A DNA stretch of 5,479 bases. It comes from Methyloradius sp035460505. GTDB taxonomy: Bacteria > Pseudomonadota > Gammaproteobacteria > Burkholderiales > Methylophilaceae. The DNA is taken from contig DATHWP010000001.1 in NCBI GenBank assembly GCA_035460505.1, positions 1 to 5,479 on the forward strand, in the 5' to 3' direction. Within the stretch, counting starts at the first letter, position 1. Each line of letters begins with the position of its first letter. The position numbers and the translations under genes were made by a program. Shown here in pieces: positions 1-5,344 of this stretch. The notes under the pieces are model-generated. The model saw only the letters and a list, made by a program, of their open reading frames with translations, had not been told where the DNA came from and did not search any database.

Positions 1-182
1 CGACCAGTACGTGCAGCGCGTTGGCTTACTTTGAATGTACCAAAGCCAATCAAAGCAACTGGTTCACCTGCTTTTAATGAAGCAGTGATGCTATCAGTAA
101 TGGCGGTAAGGGTTTTAGCAGCGGCGGCTTTAGAGATTCCAGCTTCTGCAGCGATAACTGCAATGAGTTCGGTTTTATTCAC
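1..182 (-). CDS. hup: HU-family nucleoid DNA-binding protein, N-terminal part (cut by window edge)
   Basis: HU proteins are small, basic, dimeric nucleoid proteins that bend and compact DNA in the cytoplasm without strong sequence specificity. The reverse strand encodes about 60 residues beginning MNKTELIAVIAAEAGISKAA. This is the HU helix-turn-helix dimerisation region, followed by the family hallmark GFGTF (residues 46-50) and QRAARTGR (54-61), which lead into the DNA-binding arms. The arms and the C-terminus (about 30 more residues in a typical 90-aa HU) lie beyond base 1. I chose the GTG at 182-180 because it gives the canonical MNKTEL start and has AGGA (194-191) eight bases upstream; no ATG fits. 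The gene is divergent from msrB, with a 184-base spacer. Which HU paralogue this is cannot be resolved. IHF is less likely because the N-terminus reads NKTELI as in HU. Confidence 0.93.
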   Translation of the reverse strand, partial: MNKTELIAVIAAEAGISKAAAAKTLTAITDSITASLKAGEPVALIGFGTFKVSQRAARTG

Positions 183-366
183 TTGAGTAATCCTGATTGA
201 TTTTGGAGCGCTTATCTTAAACCATTTTTTGTCGATTGCACTAGTTTTTGCTACTAGTTCTCATTACTTAGGTACAAATCTTGTCAAACCGCGCAAATAA
301 AGGGGCTACGTGGCAACTTTTTAGCATTTAAGGGTTCTTATTTCTTACCAATTTTGGAGAATCGCG
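183..366. promoter_or_regulatory. Divergent intergenic region between hup and msrB
   Basis: This 184-base AT-rich spacer separates two divergent genes and so should contain both promoters; that is inference from layout. Directly visible are two copies of the palindromic hexamer ACTAGT at 240-245 and 253-258, 13 bases apart. A near-consensus -35-like element is also present, reading TTGTCA on the plus strand (281-286) and TTGACA on the minus strand (287-282). No convincing -10 box sits 16-18 bases from it in either direction, so I do not assign exact promoters. The ribosome binding sites for hup (194-191) and msrB (GGAGA, 356-360) bound the region. Confidence 0.4.
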
Positions 367-759
367 ATGATCAAAGTCGTTAAAACAAATGCTGAATGGC
401 AAGCACAGCTCAGCCCGATGCAATATCAGGTCACACGATTAGCAGCAACAGAACGGCCCGGCACTGGTGAGTATGCTGATTTTAATGAACACGGTATTTA
501 TAGCTGTGTGTGTTGCGGCACTGATTTATTTGAGTCTGATACCAAGTTTGACGCTGGCTGCGGCTGGCCCAGCTACTTTAGGCCGTTGAACCCTGAAAAC
601 GTGCGTGAAGAACGCGATATATCATTGGGAATGATACGTACTGAAGTCATCTGCAATGTCTGCGATGCACATCTAGGCCATGTTTTCCCTGATGGCCCAC
701 CACCTACTGGCCTGCGCTATTGCATTAACTCTGCATCGCTTAGTTTTAAACCTGTTTAA
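367..759 (+). CDS. msrB: Peptide-methionine (R)-S-oxide reductase MsrB
   Basis: MsrB repairs oxidised proteins by reducing the R epimer of methionine sulfoxide, usually with thioredoxin as electron donor, in the cytoplasm here because no signal peptide is visible. The 130-residue length matches the stand-alone family. All hallmarks are present: two zinc-binding CxxC pairs (C47/C50 and C96/C99), the GCGWPSY motif (64-70) with C65 as probable resolving cysteine, HLGHVF (102-107), and the catalytic cysteine C119 in RYCINSASL (117-125). An extra cysteine, C49, sits inside the first zinc knuckle. The ATG has GGAGA (356-360) six bases upstream. The gene is monocistronic: it is divergent from hup and followed by a strong terminator at 777-810. 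It is not fused to MsrA, unlike some bacterial homologues. Confidence 0.97.
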   Translation: MIKVVKTNAEWQAQLSPMQYQVTRLAATERPGTGEYADFNEHGIYSCVCCGTDLFESDTKFDAGCGWPSYFRPLNPENVREERDISLGMIRTEVICNVCDAHLGHVFPDGPPPTGLRYCINSASLSFKPV

Positions 760-776
760 TTACTAAAGCACTGAAC

Positions 777-810
777 AAAACGACTCATCTCAAATGGGTC
801 GTTTTTTATT
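777..810 (+). terminator. Intrinsic terminator after msrB
   Basis: A 12-bp hairpin stem, AAAACGACTCAT (777-788) with ATGGGTCGTTTT (794-805), contains one G-T wobble, has a five-base loop CTCAA and runs straight into a T tract (802-807). It begins 17 bases after the msrB stop codon. It is a textbook Rho-independent terminator that isolates msrB from the membrane-protein gene downstream on the same strand. The A run on the 5' side gives it some chance of working in reverse too, but no leftward gene ends here. Confidence 0.9.
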
Positions 811-908
811 GATAGGTGCATGCTTTTAAGCATCAATATATTTGGCAGAAATGTTGAATTCCTAGATACTAGATTTTTAGATTCCCGTTCGAAATTAGGG
901 TCACGCAC
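811..908 (+). promoter_or_regulatory. Probable promoter/leader of the membrane protein-lysozyme unit
   Basis: Because a strong terminator lies just upstream, the 909-2113 gene pair most likely has its own promoter in this 98-base stretch (inference). The best weak candidate is TTGAAT (854-859) with TAGATT (878-883) at 18-base spacing. Two repeat features stand out. One is the interrupted palindrome ATGCTT-TT-AAGCAT (820-833). The other is three copies of TAGAT at 863-867, 870-874 and 878-882, around the proposed -10 position. Either could be an operator. AGGGT at 897-901 is the likely ribosome binding site for the ATG at 909. Confidence 0.35.
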
Positions 909-1466
909 ATGGCTATCAAGTCGCACGTTGATGCAAATTACCGTTTTATTGCCGCTTATCAAGAAATCAATGTGCGCATTGCACAGCGCCAGCAGGCATT
1001 AACACTTTACGTGACTTTAATGGTGAGTTTGCTTGCCGCGCTGGTTGCGCTGAAACCAACTGTGGGAAGCACCGCGCCGCCCATTGAATGGCTGGTGCTG
1101 GGTTTTCCAGTTGCCTCTCTTGCTTTGGTCTTTCTGAATTACATGGCTGAACGTGCGATCGCAAATTTACGCCATTTCCTTTCGATACTTGAGCAGCTGG
1201 ATAACGCCCACCAATCACTCCCTAGCTACCATATAGATCCCGTATGGACGATTGCGGCCAATAAGGCACGTCGTTTTCATGTGTACGCGGCAGCTACACT
1301 TGTGGCCGGCACTAACGGCATAGGCTTGGGTGCTGTGAGCCACATATATCCTGAACGTATCGCTGAGCACCCAACAATCATCATTTTATCCGCAACCGTT
1401 GCGCTGGTTTCCTTCATTATGCTGCTGGTGATTCCTCGATGGAGTTATCGCCCCATTAATCGTTAA
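909..1466 (+). CDS. Unrecognised four-helix membrane protein, possible holin-like partner of the downstream lysozyme
   Basis: I do not recognise a named family. The 185-residue protein has no cleavable signal peptide. It opens with an amphipathic, charged stretch (about 8-30, including YQEINVRIAQRQQAL). Two hydrophobic segments follow (about 31-48 and 61-78), joined by a short Pro-rich loop. A polar middle of roughly 45 residues (79-124) is predicted helical. A second hydrophobic pair (about 125-146 and 156-175) leads to a short basic tail ending at R185. The layout is therefore two membrane hairpins around a soluble segment, with the N-terminus, middle and C-terminus probably all on the cytoplasmic side by the positive-inside rule. 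The start is supported by AGGGT seven bases upstream. The lysozyme gene begins 14 bases after its stop, so the two are probably cotranscribed, and that pairing is the only functional hint. A holin-like role is inference; four segments and 185 residues are more than classical holins have. A pore-forming or stress-linked membrane effector is an alternative. Confidence 0.8.
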   Translation: MAIKSHVDANYRFIAAYQEINVRIAQRQQALTLYVTLMVSLLAALVALKPTVGSTAPPIEWLVLGFPVASLALVFLNYMAERAIANLRHFLSILEQLDNAHQSLPSYHIDPVWTIAANKARRFHVYAAATLVAGTNGIGLGAVSHIYPERIAEHPTIIILSATVALVSFIMLLVIPRWSYRPINR

Positions 1467-1480
1467 CTTGAAAGGTAAAT

Positions 1481-2113
1481 ATGATTACTGCAGATGCCCT
1501 GAAAAAAACGTTTCCACTATGTGCGACACCAGATGATTGGGTTAAATCACTGGCGCCAGCCATGGAGAAATATGCCATTAACAACCCCGCAAGAATCGCC
1601 AGCTTTTTAGCACAAACAGGGCATGAGTCCAGTCAGTTCAACCGCTTGGTTGAAGGTTTAAACTACAAGACAGCCTTGCGGCTCCCCAAGGTCTGGCCTA
1701 AGCGCTTTCCTGATGAAGCTAGCGCGCAACCTTATGTGAGCAACGAGGAGAAACTGGCTAATCTGGTCTATGCCAAACGCTTGGGTAATGGCGATAGCAA
1801 TAGTGGTGACGGCTATAAATTTCGCGGTCGCGGCATCATACAGATCACTGGCCGCAGCAACTATGCCGACGCAGGCAAAGCACTTGGCCTGAATTTAATT
1901 AACCAGCCTGATTTGTTATTGCAAAAACCAAATGCCGCGATGAGCGCAGCTTGGTTCTGGAGCAGCCGCGGACTTAATGCCTTGGCAGATGATCATACCG
2001 ATGATAATGATCTGGAAGACTTTACCGAAATCACCAAACGTATTAATGGCGGTAGTGTTGGGCTTAGTGAGCGCTTAGCTTTACTTAATCTAATAGAAGC
2101 CCAACTCACTTGA
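1481..2113 (+). CDS. Glycoside hydrolase family 19 lysozyme/chitinase-like endolysin
   Basis: The 210-residue protein is a single GH19 (lysozyme-superfamily) catalytic domain of the compact bacterial/phage type. Members cleave beta-1,4 links in chitin or, in the phage endolysin type, peptidoglycan. Motifs in order are QTGHES (45-50) with E49 the probable general acid, E58 in VEGLNY (57-62) as candidate second acidic residue, ANLVYAKRLGNG (93-104), SGDGYKFRGRGIIQITGRSN (108-127) and the substrate-cleft motif ITKRINGG (184-191). There is no signal peptide, lipobox or cell-wall-binding domain, so the enzyme would stay in the cytoplasm unless another route exists. This is the classical situation for a holin-dependent endolysin. 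AAAGG (1471-1475) precedes the ATG by five bases. The gene follows the membrane-protein gene by 14 bases. No phage structural genes are near, so it may be a domesticated or prophage-remnant enzyme. Peptidoglycan rather than chitin as substrate is inference. Confidence 0.9.
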   Translation: MITADALKKTFPLCATPDDWVKSLAPAMEKYAINNPARIASFLAQTGHESSQFNRLVEGLNYKTALRLPKVWPKRFPDEASAQPYVSNEEKLANLVYAKRLGNGDSNSGDGYKFRGRGIIQITGRSNYADAGKALGLNLINQPDLLLQKPNAAMSAAWFWSSRGLNALADDHTDDNDLEDFTEITKRINGGSVGLSERLALLNLIEAQLT

Positions 2114-2126
2114 AAAGTTAACTTTT
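2113..2126. repeat. 14-bp perfect palindrome between convergent stop codons
   Basis: AAAAGTTAACTTTT is a perfect palindrome. Its first base is the last base of the lysozyme stop (2111-2113), and it contains the complete methyltransferase stop (TAA on the minus strand, 2120-2118). As RNA it could form only a 5-bp AT-rich stem with a four-base loop and a short U run on either strand. It is at best a weak bidirectional terminator, but no other terminator is visible between these convergent genes. Confidence 0.45.
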
Positions 2127-3260
2127 AATGGCAAGCCGCCACAGGGAAGTCACTTCGGCTTTACGTGCTAGATGTAAGGGGTCTGTTGGGTCAGATGCAC
2201 GCGGATGTGTGGCCTTTGTATCGCGCTTTTCCAATACCTTTAATCCCGCTTTATCAATCGCCGCGAGCAATTCGTCGCGTGTTCGCAGACCTAAATGTTC
2301 TGCGATATCCGAGAGTATCAACCAGCCTTCGCCATCGCTAGTTAGATGCGAAGCAAGACCATTTAAAAACCCGAATAGCATTCTACTATCCTGATCATAT
2401 ATAGCATGTTCAATGGGCGAGCTAGGGCGAGCTGGTATCCAGGGCGGGTTGCAGACAATCAATGGCGCTTGGCCCGTAGGAAATAAGTCGGATTTTACTA
2501 TTTCGATACGGTCACTTAAGCCTATACGTTCAATGTTTTCATGGGCGCAGGTCAGTGCTCGATCATCCTGATCAGTAGCGATGACTTTTTTAACACCACG
2601 ATGCGCCAGCACTGCCGCGATAACGCCAGTGCCAGTACCAATATCAAACGCTAAATCCAAATTAGGCAAAGGCGTGTCTGCAATCAGCTGGATATACTCA
2701 CCGCGCACCGGCGAAAATACACCGTAATGTGGGTGAATCTGGTTCGCCAAGGCTGGGATTTCCACACCTTTTTTACGCCACTCATAAGCACCTATCAAGC
2801 CTAATAATTCGCGTAGCGAAATAACGTAGGCTGCTGTTGCTGGGCCATATACTTGCTCACAAGCAGACTTTACGTCAGGTGCACGGCGTAATGGGATAGC
2901 ATGATCTGACGTTAATTCAATTAATAACATAGCCAAGGTGCGGGCACGCTGCGACTGTGCTTGACGATGTAGATGAAAGGCTTCGGCAGGGCTAGCTGCG
3001 CTGATCTTATCAGTCTTGTTCTTATGTTTGGGGGCTTGAGCACGACGCGCCATGGCTTGGAGCAATTGACGTGCATTCTGGAAGTCACCTCGCCAAAGCA
3101 ATGCGGTGCCTTCACAGGCCAGCCTGTAAGCGGCATCTGCTGTCATGGTGTCGTCCACCACCATTACACGCTTAGGCGGTGGTGAACCACTTTCTGAACG
3201 CCATTGCCTGCTGACCGTTTTGCCTGCGTGTACCCAACTAATTACTGGTGATTCACTCAA
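2118..3260 (-). CDS. Class I SAM-dependent methyltransferase (PrmC/HemK-like catalytic domain)
   Basis: The 380-residue protein has a largely helical N-terminal region (about 35-165), including LACEGTALLWRGDFQNARQL (48-67), and a C-terminal Rossmann-fold methyltransferase domain (about 175-380). In that domain HPHYGVFSPVRGEYI (176-190) precedes motif I FDIGTGTG (205-212). The SAM-ribose acidic residue is D230, and NPPW (271-274) is the motif IV typical of enzymes methylating planar amide or exocyclic nitrogens (PrmC, PrmB, RsmC/RlmG, N6-adenine enzymes). The target is not predictable from sequence alone; a ribosomal, release-factor or rRNA target is inference. The start is TTG at 3260-3258. 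There is no in-frame ATG between it and the upstream stop at 3281-3279, the first internal ATG is codon 33, and residues before it look like conserved protein. GGAG (3274-3271) lies ten bases upstream. The gene sits downstream of the atpC terminator and so is probably transcribed separately, and it converges with the lysozyme gene four bases away. Confidence 0.9.
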   Translation of the reverse strand: MSESPVISWVHAGKTVSRQWRSESGSPPPKRVMVVDDTMTADAAYRLACEGTALLWRGDFQNARQLLQAMARRAQAPKHKNKTDKISAASPAEAFHLHRQAQSQRARTLAMLLIELTSDHAIPLRRAPDVKSACEQVYGPATAAYVISLRELLGLIGAYEWRKKGVEIPALANQIHPHYGVFSPVRGEYIQLIADTPLPNLDLAFDIGTGTGVIAAVLAHRGVKKVIATDQDDRALTCAHENIERIGLSDRIEIVKSDLFPTGQAPLIVCNPPWIPARPSSPIEHAIYDQDSRMLFGFLNGLASHLTSDGEGWLILSDIAEHLGLRTRDELLAAIDKAGLKVLEKRDTKATHPRASDPTDPLHLARKAEVTSLWRLAIKS

Positions 3261-3270
3261 AAGAGGTGTG

Positions 3271-3274
3271 CTCC
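3271..3274 (-). promoter_or_regulatory. Ribosome binding site deciding the TTG start of the methyltransferase
   Basis: GGAG on the minus strand lies ten bases before the TTG codon at 3260-3258, slightly longer than ideal spacing. An out-of-frame ATG (3276-3274) overlaps this site and opens a seven-codon reading frame ending in TGA at 3255-3253, just past the TTG. An AT-rich TATAAG (3283-3278) immediately upstream could be a -10 element. If so, the leader would be extremely short, so transcript and translation starts are uncertain here. Confidence 0.45.
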
Positions 3275-3310
3275 ATACTTATAATTTATTACCTGATTTT
3301 GCTACGCAAT

Positions 3311-3335
3311 AAAAAAGGCAGCTTACGCTGCCTTT
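3311..3335 (-). terminator. Intrinsic terminator of the atp operon
   Basis: Read on the minus strand, AAAGGCAGC (3335-3327), loop GTAA (3326-3323) and GCTGCCTTT (3322-3314) form a perfect 9-bp stem with a GNRA-type tetraloop. It runs directly into a TTTTTT tract (3316-3311). It lies 27 bases beyond the atpC stop codon. It is a strong Rho-independent terminator for the leftward operon and separates atpC from the methyltransferase gene. Confidence 0.95.
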
Positions 3336-3362
3336 ACAGTCTACTGCCAATCAGGGCTTGTA

Positions 3363-3791
3363 TTAATGTTTTGTAATCTTGCGTAGCTGTTGAATCGCCT
3401 GCAATTGCGCCATGGCTTCCATCAGTTCGCCTTGCGCTTTTGCATAATCTACTTCTGAACTCTTGTTTTTCATGGCTTCTTCAGCCACACGCTTGGCTTC
3501 TAATGATTTAGCTTCATCCAGATCATGACCACGAATAGCAGTATCTGCCAACACTGTGACAATGCCTGGCTGAATCTCCAGAATGCCGCCAGAAACGAAT
3601 ATCAACTGCTCTTCAGCCTGATCAGAAATCTTCAGGCGTAAAGCGCCAGCTTTGATTGTGGTCAACAGTGGCGCGTGACGTGGATAAATACCGACTTCGC
3701 CCTGCAACGCAGGCGCCACAATGAACTCAACCTCGCCGGAGAAGATAGACTCTTCGGCGCTTACTACATCAATATGAATGGTTGCTGTCAT
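3363..3791 (-). CDS. atpC: F1F0 ATP synthase epsilon subunit
   Basis: The epsilon subunit sits on the F1 central stalk with gamma. It couples rotation to the c-ring and inhibits ATP hydrolysis through its mobile C-terminal helices. The 142-residue length matches bacterial family members. The N-terminal beta-sandwich (about 1-87) contains GEVGIYPRHAPLLTTIKAG (31-49), the most conserved part of the family, and VSGGILEIQPGIVTVLADTA (66-85). The C-terminal helical hairpin (about 90-138) is rich in Ala, Glu and Lys. AGG (3802-3800) precedes the ATG by eight bases. It is the last gene of the operon, 37 bases after atpD, and is followed by the terminator at 3311-3335. Confidence 0.98.
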   Translation of the reverse strand: MTATIHIDVVSAEESIFSGEVEFIVAPALQGEVGIYPRHAPLLTTIKAGALRLKISDQAEEQLIFVSGGILEIQPGIVTVLADTAIRGHDLDEAKSLEAKRVAEEAMKNKSSEVDYAKAQGELMEAMAQLQAIQQLRKITKH

Positions 3792-3828
3792 GCTGTTTAC
3801 CTATTTGCTATGGTGATGGGCTTAAAAA

Positions 3829-5253
3829 TTAAAGCGTTTTAGCCTTTTCAATCGCCTCTTCAATCGCACCGACCATGTAGAAAGCCTGCTCAGGCAGATG
3901 ATCGTAATCACCGTTCACAATGCCCTTGAAACCCTTGATGGTATCTTTCAATGAAACATACTTGCCAGGCGCGCCAGTGAATACTTCAGCTACGTGGAAA
4001 GGTTGTGACAAGAAACGTTGGATCTTACGTGCGCGAGCTACTGCCAGTTTGTCTTCAGGTGCAAGTTCGTCCATACCCAGAATCGCGATAATGTCGCGTA
4101 GTTCTTTATAGCGTTGCAATGTAGATTGTACTGAGCGTGCCACGCTGTAATGCTCATCACCAACCACGAGTGGATCCAATTGACGTGAAGTTGAATCCAG
4201 TGGATCAACTGCTGGATAAATACCCAGAGAAGCAATATCACGTGACAACACAACGGTTGAATCCAAATGCTGGAAAGTGGTCGCTGGTGATGGATCGGTC
4301 AAGTCATCCGCAGGTACATAAACGGCTTGAATAGAAGTAATAGAACCAGTCTTGGTAGAAGTAATACGCTCTTGCAAGCGACCCATTTCTTCAGCCAGGG
4401 TCGGTTGGTAACCCACAGCTGAAGGCATACGACCCAACAGTGCAGATACTTCGGTACCAGCCAGTGTGTAACGGTAGATGTTATCCACAAAGAACAGGAT
4501 GTCACGGCCTTCGTCACGGAATTTCTCAGCCATGGTTAAGCCAGACAACGCTACGCGTAGACGGTTTCCTGGTGGTTCGTTCATTTGACCGAACACCATG
4601 GCTACTTTTGATTCTGAAAGGTTGTCCAGCTTGATAACGCCAGCTTCTGCCATTTCATGGTAGAAGTCATTACCTTCACGAGTACGTTCACCTACACCAG
4701 CAAATACTGACAAACCTGAGTGTTCTTTAGCGATGTTGTTGATCAGTTCCAGCATGTTCACAGTCTTGCCTACGCCAGCGCCGCCGAACAGGCCAACCTT
4801 ACCGCCCTTGGCAAACGGACAGACCAGGTCGATCACCTTGATGCCGGTTTCCAGCAAATCAACGGAAGGGGAAAGCTCCTCGAACGAAGGTGCCTTCTGG
4901 TGGATTTCGCGACGCTCATCGGTGGCTATCGGGCCGGCTTCATCGATAGGGCGTCCCAGCACGTCCATGATACGGCCCAATGTGGCAGTACCGACCGGCA
5001 CGGAGATACCGGCGCCGGTGGAGTTGATTGCCATCCCGCGGCGCAGACCGTCGCTTGAGCCCATGGCGATCGTACGCACGATGCCGTCACCCAATTGCTG
5101 CTGCACTTCAAAGGTCAGGCCGGCTTCTGCCGTGCTTGCCTCAGCACTGGTTTCATCCAGTGTCAGGGCTTCATACACCTTGGGCATCTGGTCACGTGGA
5201 AATTCGACGTCAACCACCGCGCCGATAATCTGAACAATCTTACCTTGACTCAT
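3829..5253 (-). CDS. atpD: F1F0 ATP synthase beta subunit (catalytic)
   Basis: AtpD carries the catalytic nucleotide sites of the F1 alpha3-beta3 hexamer, making ATP from ADP and phosphate at the cytoplasmic face of the inner membrane. The 474-residue protein is intact. The N-terminal crown barrel spans about 1-85. The Walker A loop GGAGVGKT is at 157-164 (K163, T164). GERTREGND (188-196) carries catalytic E189 and R190, and Walker B ILFFVDN (252-258) ends in D257. DELAPED (395-401) corresponds to the DELSEED lever contacting gamma. The N-terminal barrel has a loop of about seven extra residues compared with E. coli beta, an Ala/Ser/Glu/Thr-rich stretch at about 33-45. AGGGAA (5267-5262) is the ribosome binding site. 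The 5' third of the gene, roughly 4741-5253, is much richer in GC than the rest, while the protein stays uninterrupted. The neighbours are atpG upstream and atpC downstream. Confidence 0.99.
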   Translation of the reverse strand: MSQGKIVQIIGAVVDVEFPRDQMPKVYEALTLDETSAEASTAEAGLTFEVQQQLGDGIVRTIAMGSSDGLRRGMAINSTGAGISVPVGTATLGRIMDVLGRPIDEAGPIATDERREIHQKAPSFEELSPSVDLLETGIKVIDLVCPFAKGGKVGLFGGAGVGKTVNMLELINNIAKEHSGLSVFAGVGERTREGNDFYHEMAEAGVIKLDNLSESKVAMVFGQMNEPPGNRLRVALSGLTMAEKFRDEGRDILFFVDNIYRYTLAGTEVSALLGRMPSAVGYQPTLAEEMGRLQERITSTKTGSITSIQAVYVPADDLTDPSPATTFQHLDSTVVLSRDIASLGIYPAVDPLDSTSRQLDPLVVGDEHYSVARSVQSTLQRYKELRDIIAILGMDELAPEDKLAVARARKIQRFLSQPFHVAEVFTGAPGKYVSLKDTIKGFKGIVNGDYDHLPEQAFYMVGAIEEAIEKAKTL

Positions 5254-5344
5254 TTTGATGATTCCCTATCTATGCTTTAATTTTTAAAAGCTGAATTCGT
5301 GCTGAATTCGTTGGTTTTCTTGACGATTAGTTTTCTTAACTCGT
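5254..5344 (-). other. atpG-atpD spacer
   Basis: This 91-base AT-rich spacer within the atp operon is long for the operon; the atpD-atpC gap is 37 bases. It contains the 11-bp tandem duplication at 5290-5311, an 8-base direct repeat GTTTTCTT at 5314-5321 and 5330-5337, and the atpD ribosome binding site. No convincing hairpin terminator or leftward promoter was found, so readthrough from atpG to atpD is expected. Confidence 0.5.
5290..5311. repeat. Perfect 11-bp tandem duplication
   Basis: GCTGAATTCGT occurs twice head to tail with no spacer (5290-5300 and 5301-5311), each copy containing an EcoRI-type GAATTC hexamer. It lies in the untranslated spacer between atpG and atpD, so changes in copy number would not affect a protein. 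It is most simply explained by replication slippage. Confidence 0.9.

Noticed and set aside
281..309. Full sigma70 promoter for hup or msrB built on TTGTCA/TTGACA
   Set aside because: The -35-like element is good on both strands, but no hexamer resembling TATAAT lies at 16-18 bases in either direction.
756..1002. Short open frames at 756-962 (minus) and 820-1002 (plus)
   Set aside because: They overlap the msrB terminator and the start of the membrane-protein gene, have no convincing ribosome binding site, and encode nothing recognisable.
967..1218. 83-codon open frame on the minus strand
   Set aside because: It is antisense to the membrane-protein gene, with no supporting start signal or protein-like pattern.
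909..2113. Intact prophage or mobile element around the lysozyme
   Set aside because: No integrase, structural gene, tRNA-type attachment site or flanking direct repeat is visible. Both sides are ordinary chromosomal genes, so only a small module or remnant can be claimed.
2128..3185. Open frames opposite or out of frame with the methyltransferase (2128-2394, 2921-3136, 2973-3185)
   Set aside because: All are shadows of the 380-aa methyltransferase frame, which has clear family motifs throughout.
4733..5233. Long open frame (166 codons) antisense to the 5' part of atpD, with a second overlapping one at 4720-5058
   Set aside because: Both lie wholly opposite an unquestionable atpD. GC-rich codons deplete stops on the other strand. 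The translations are low-complexity and show no recognisable domain.
5274..5291. Hairpin GCTTT...AAAGC before atpD as an internal terminator
   Set aside because: The stem is only 5 bp and AT-rich, with no following T tract in the direction of transcription.
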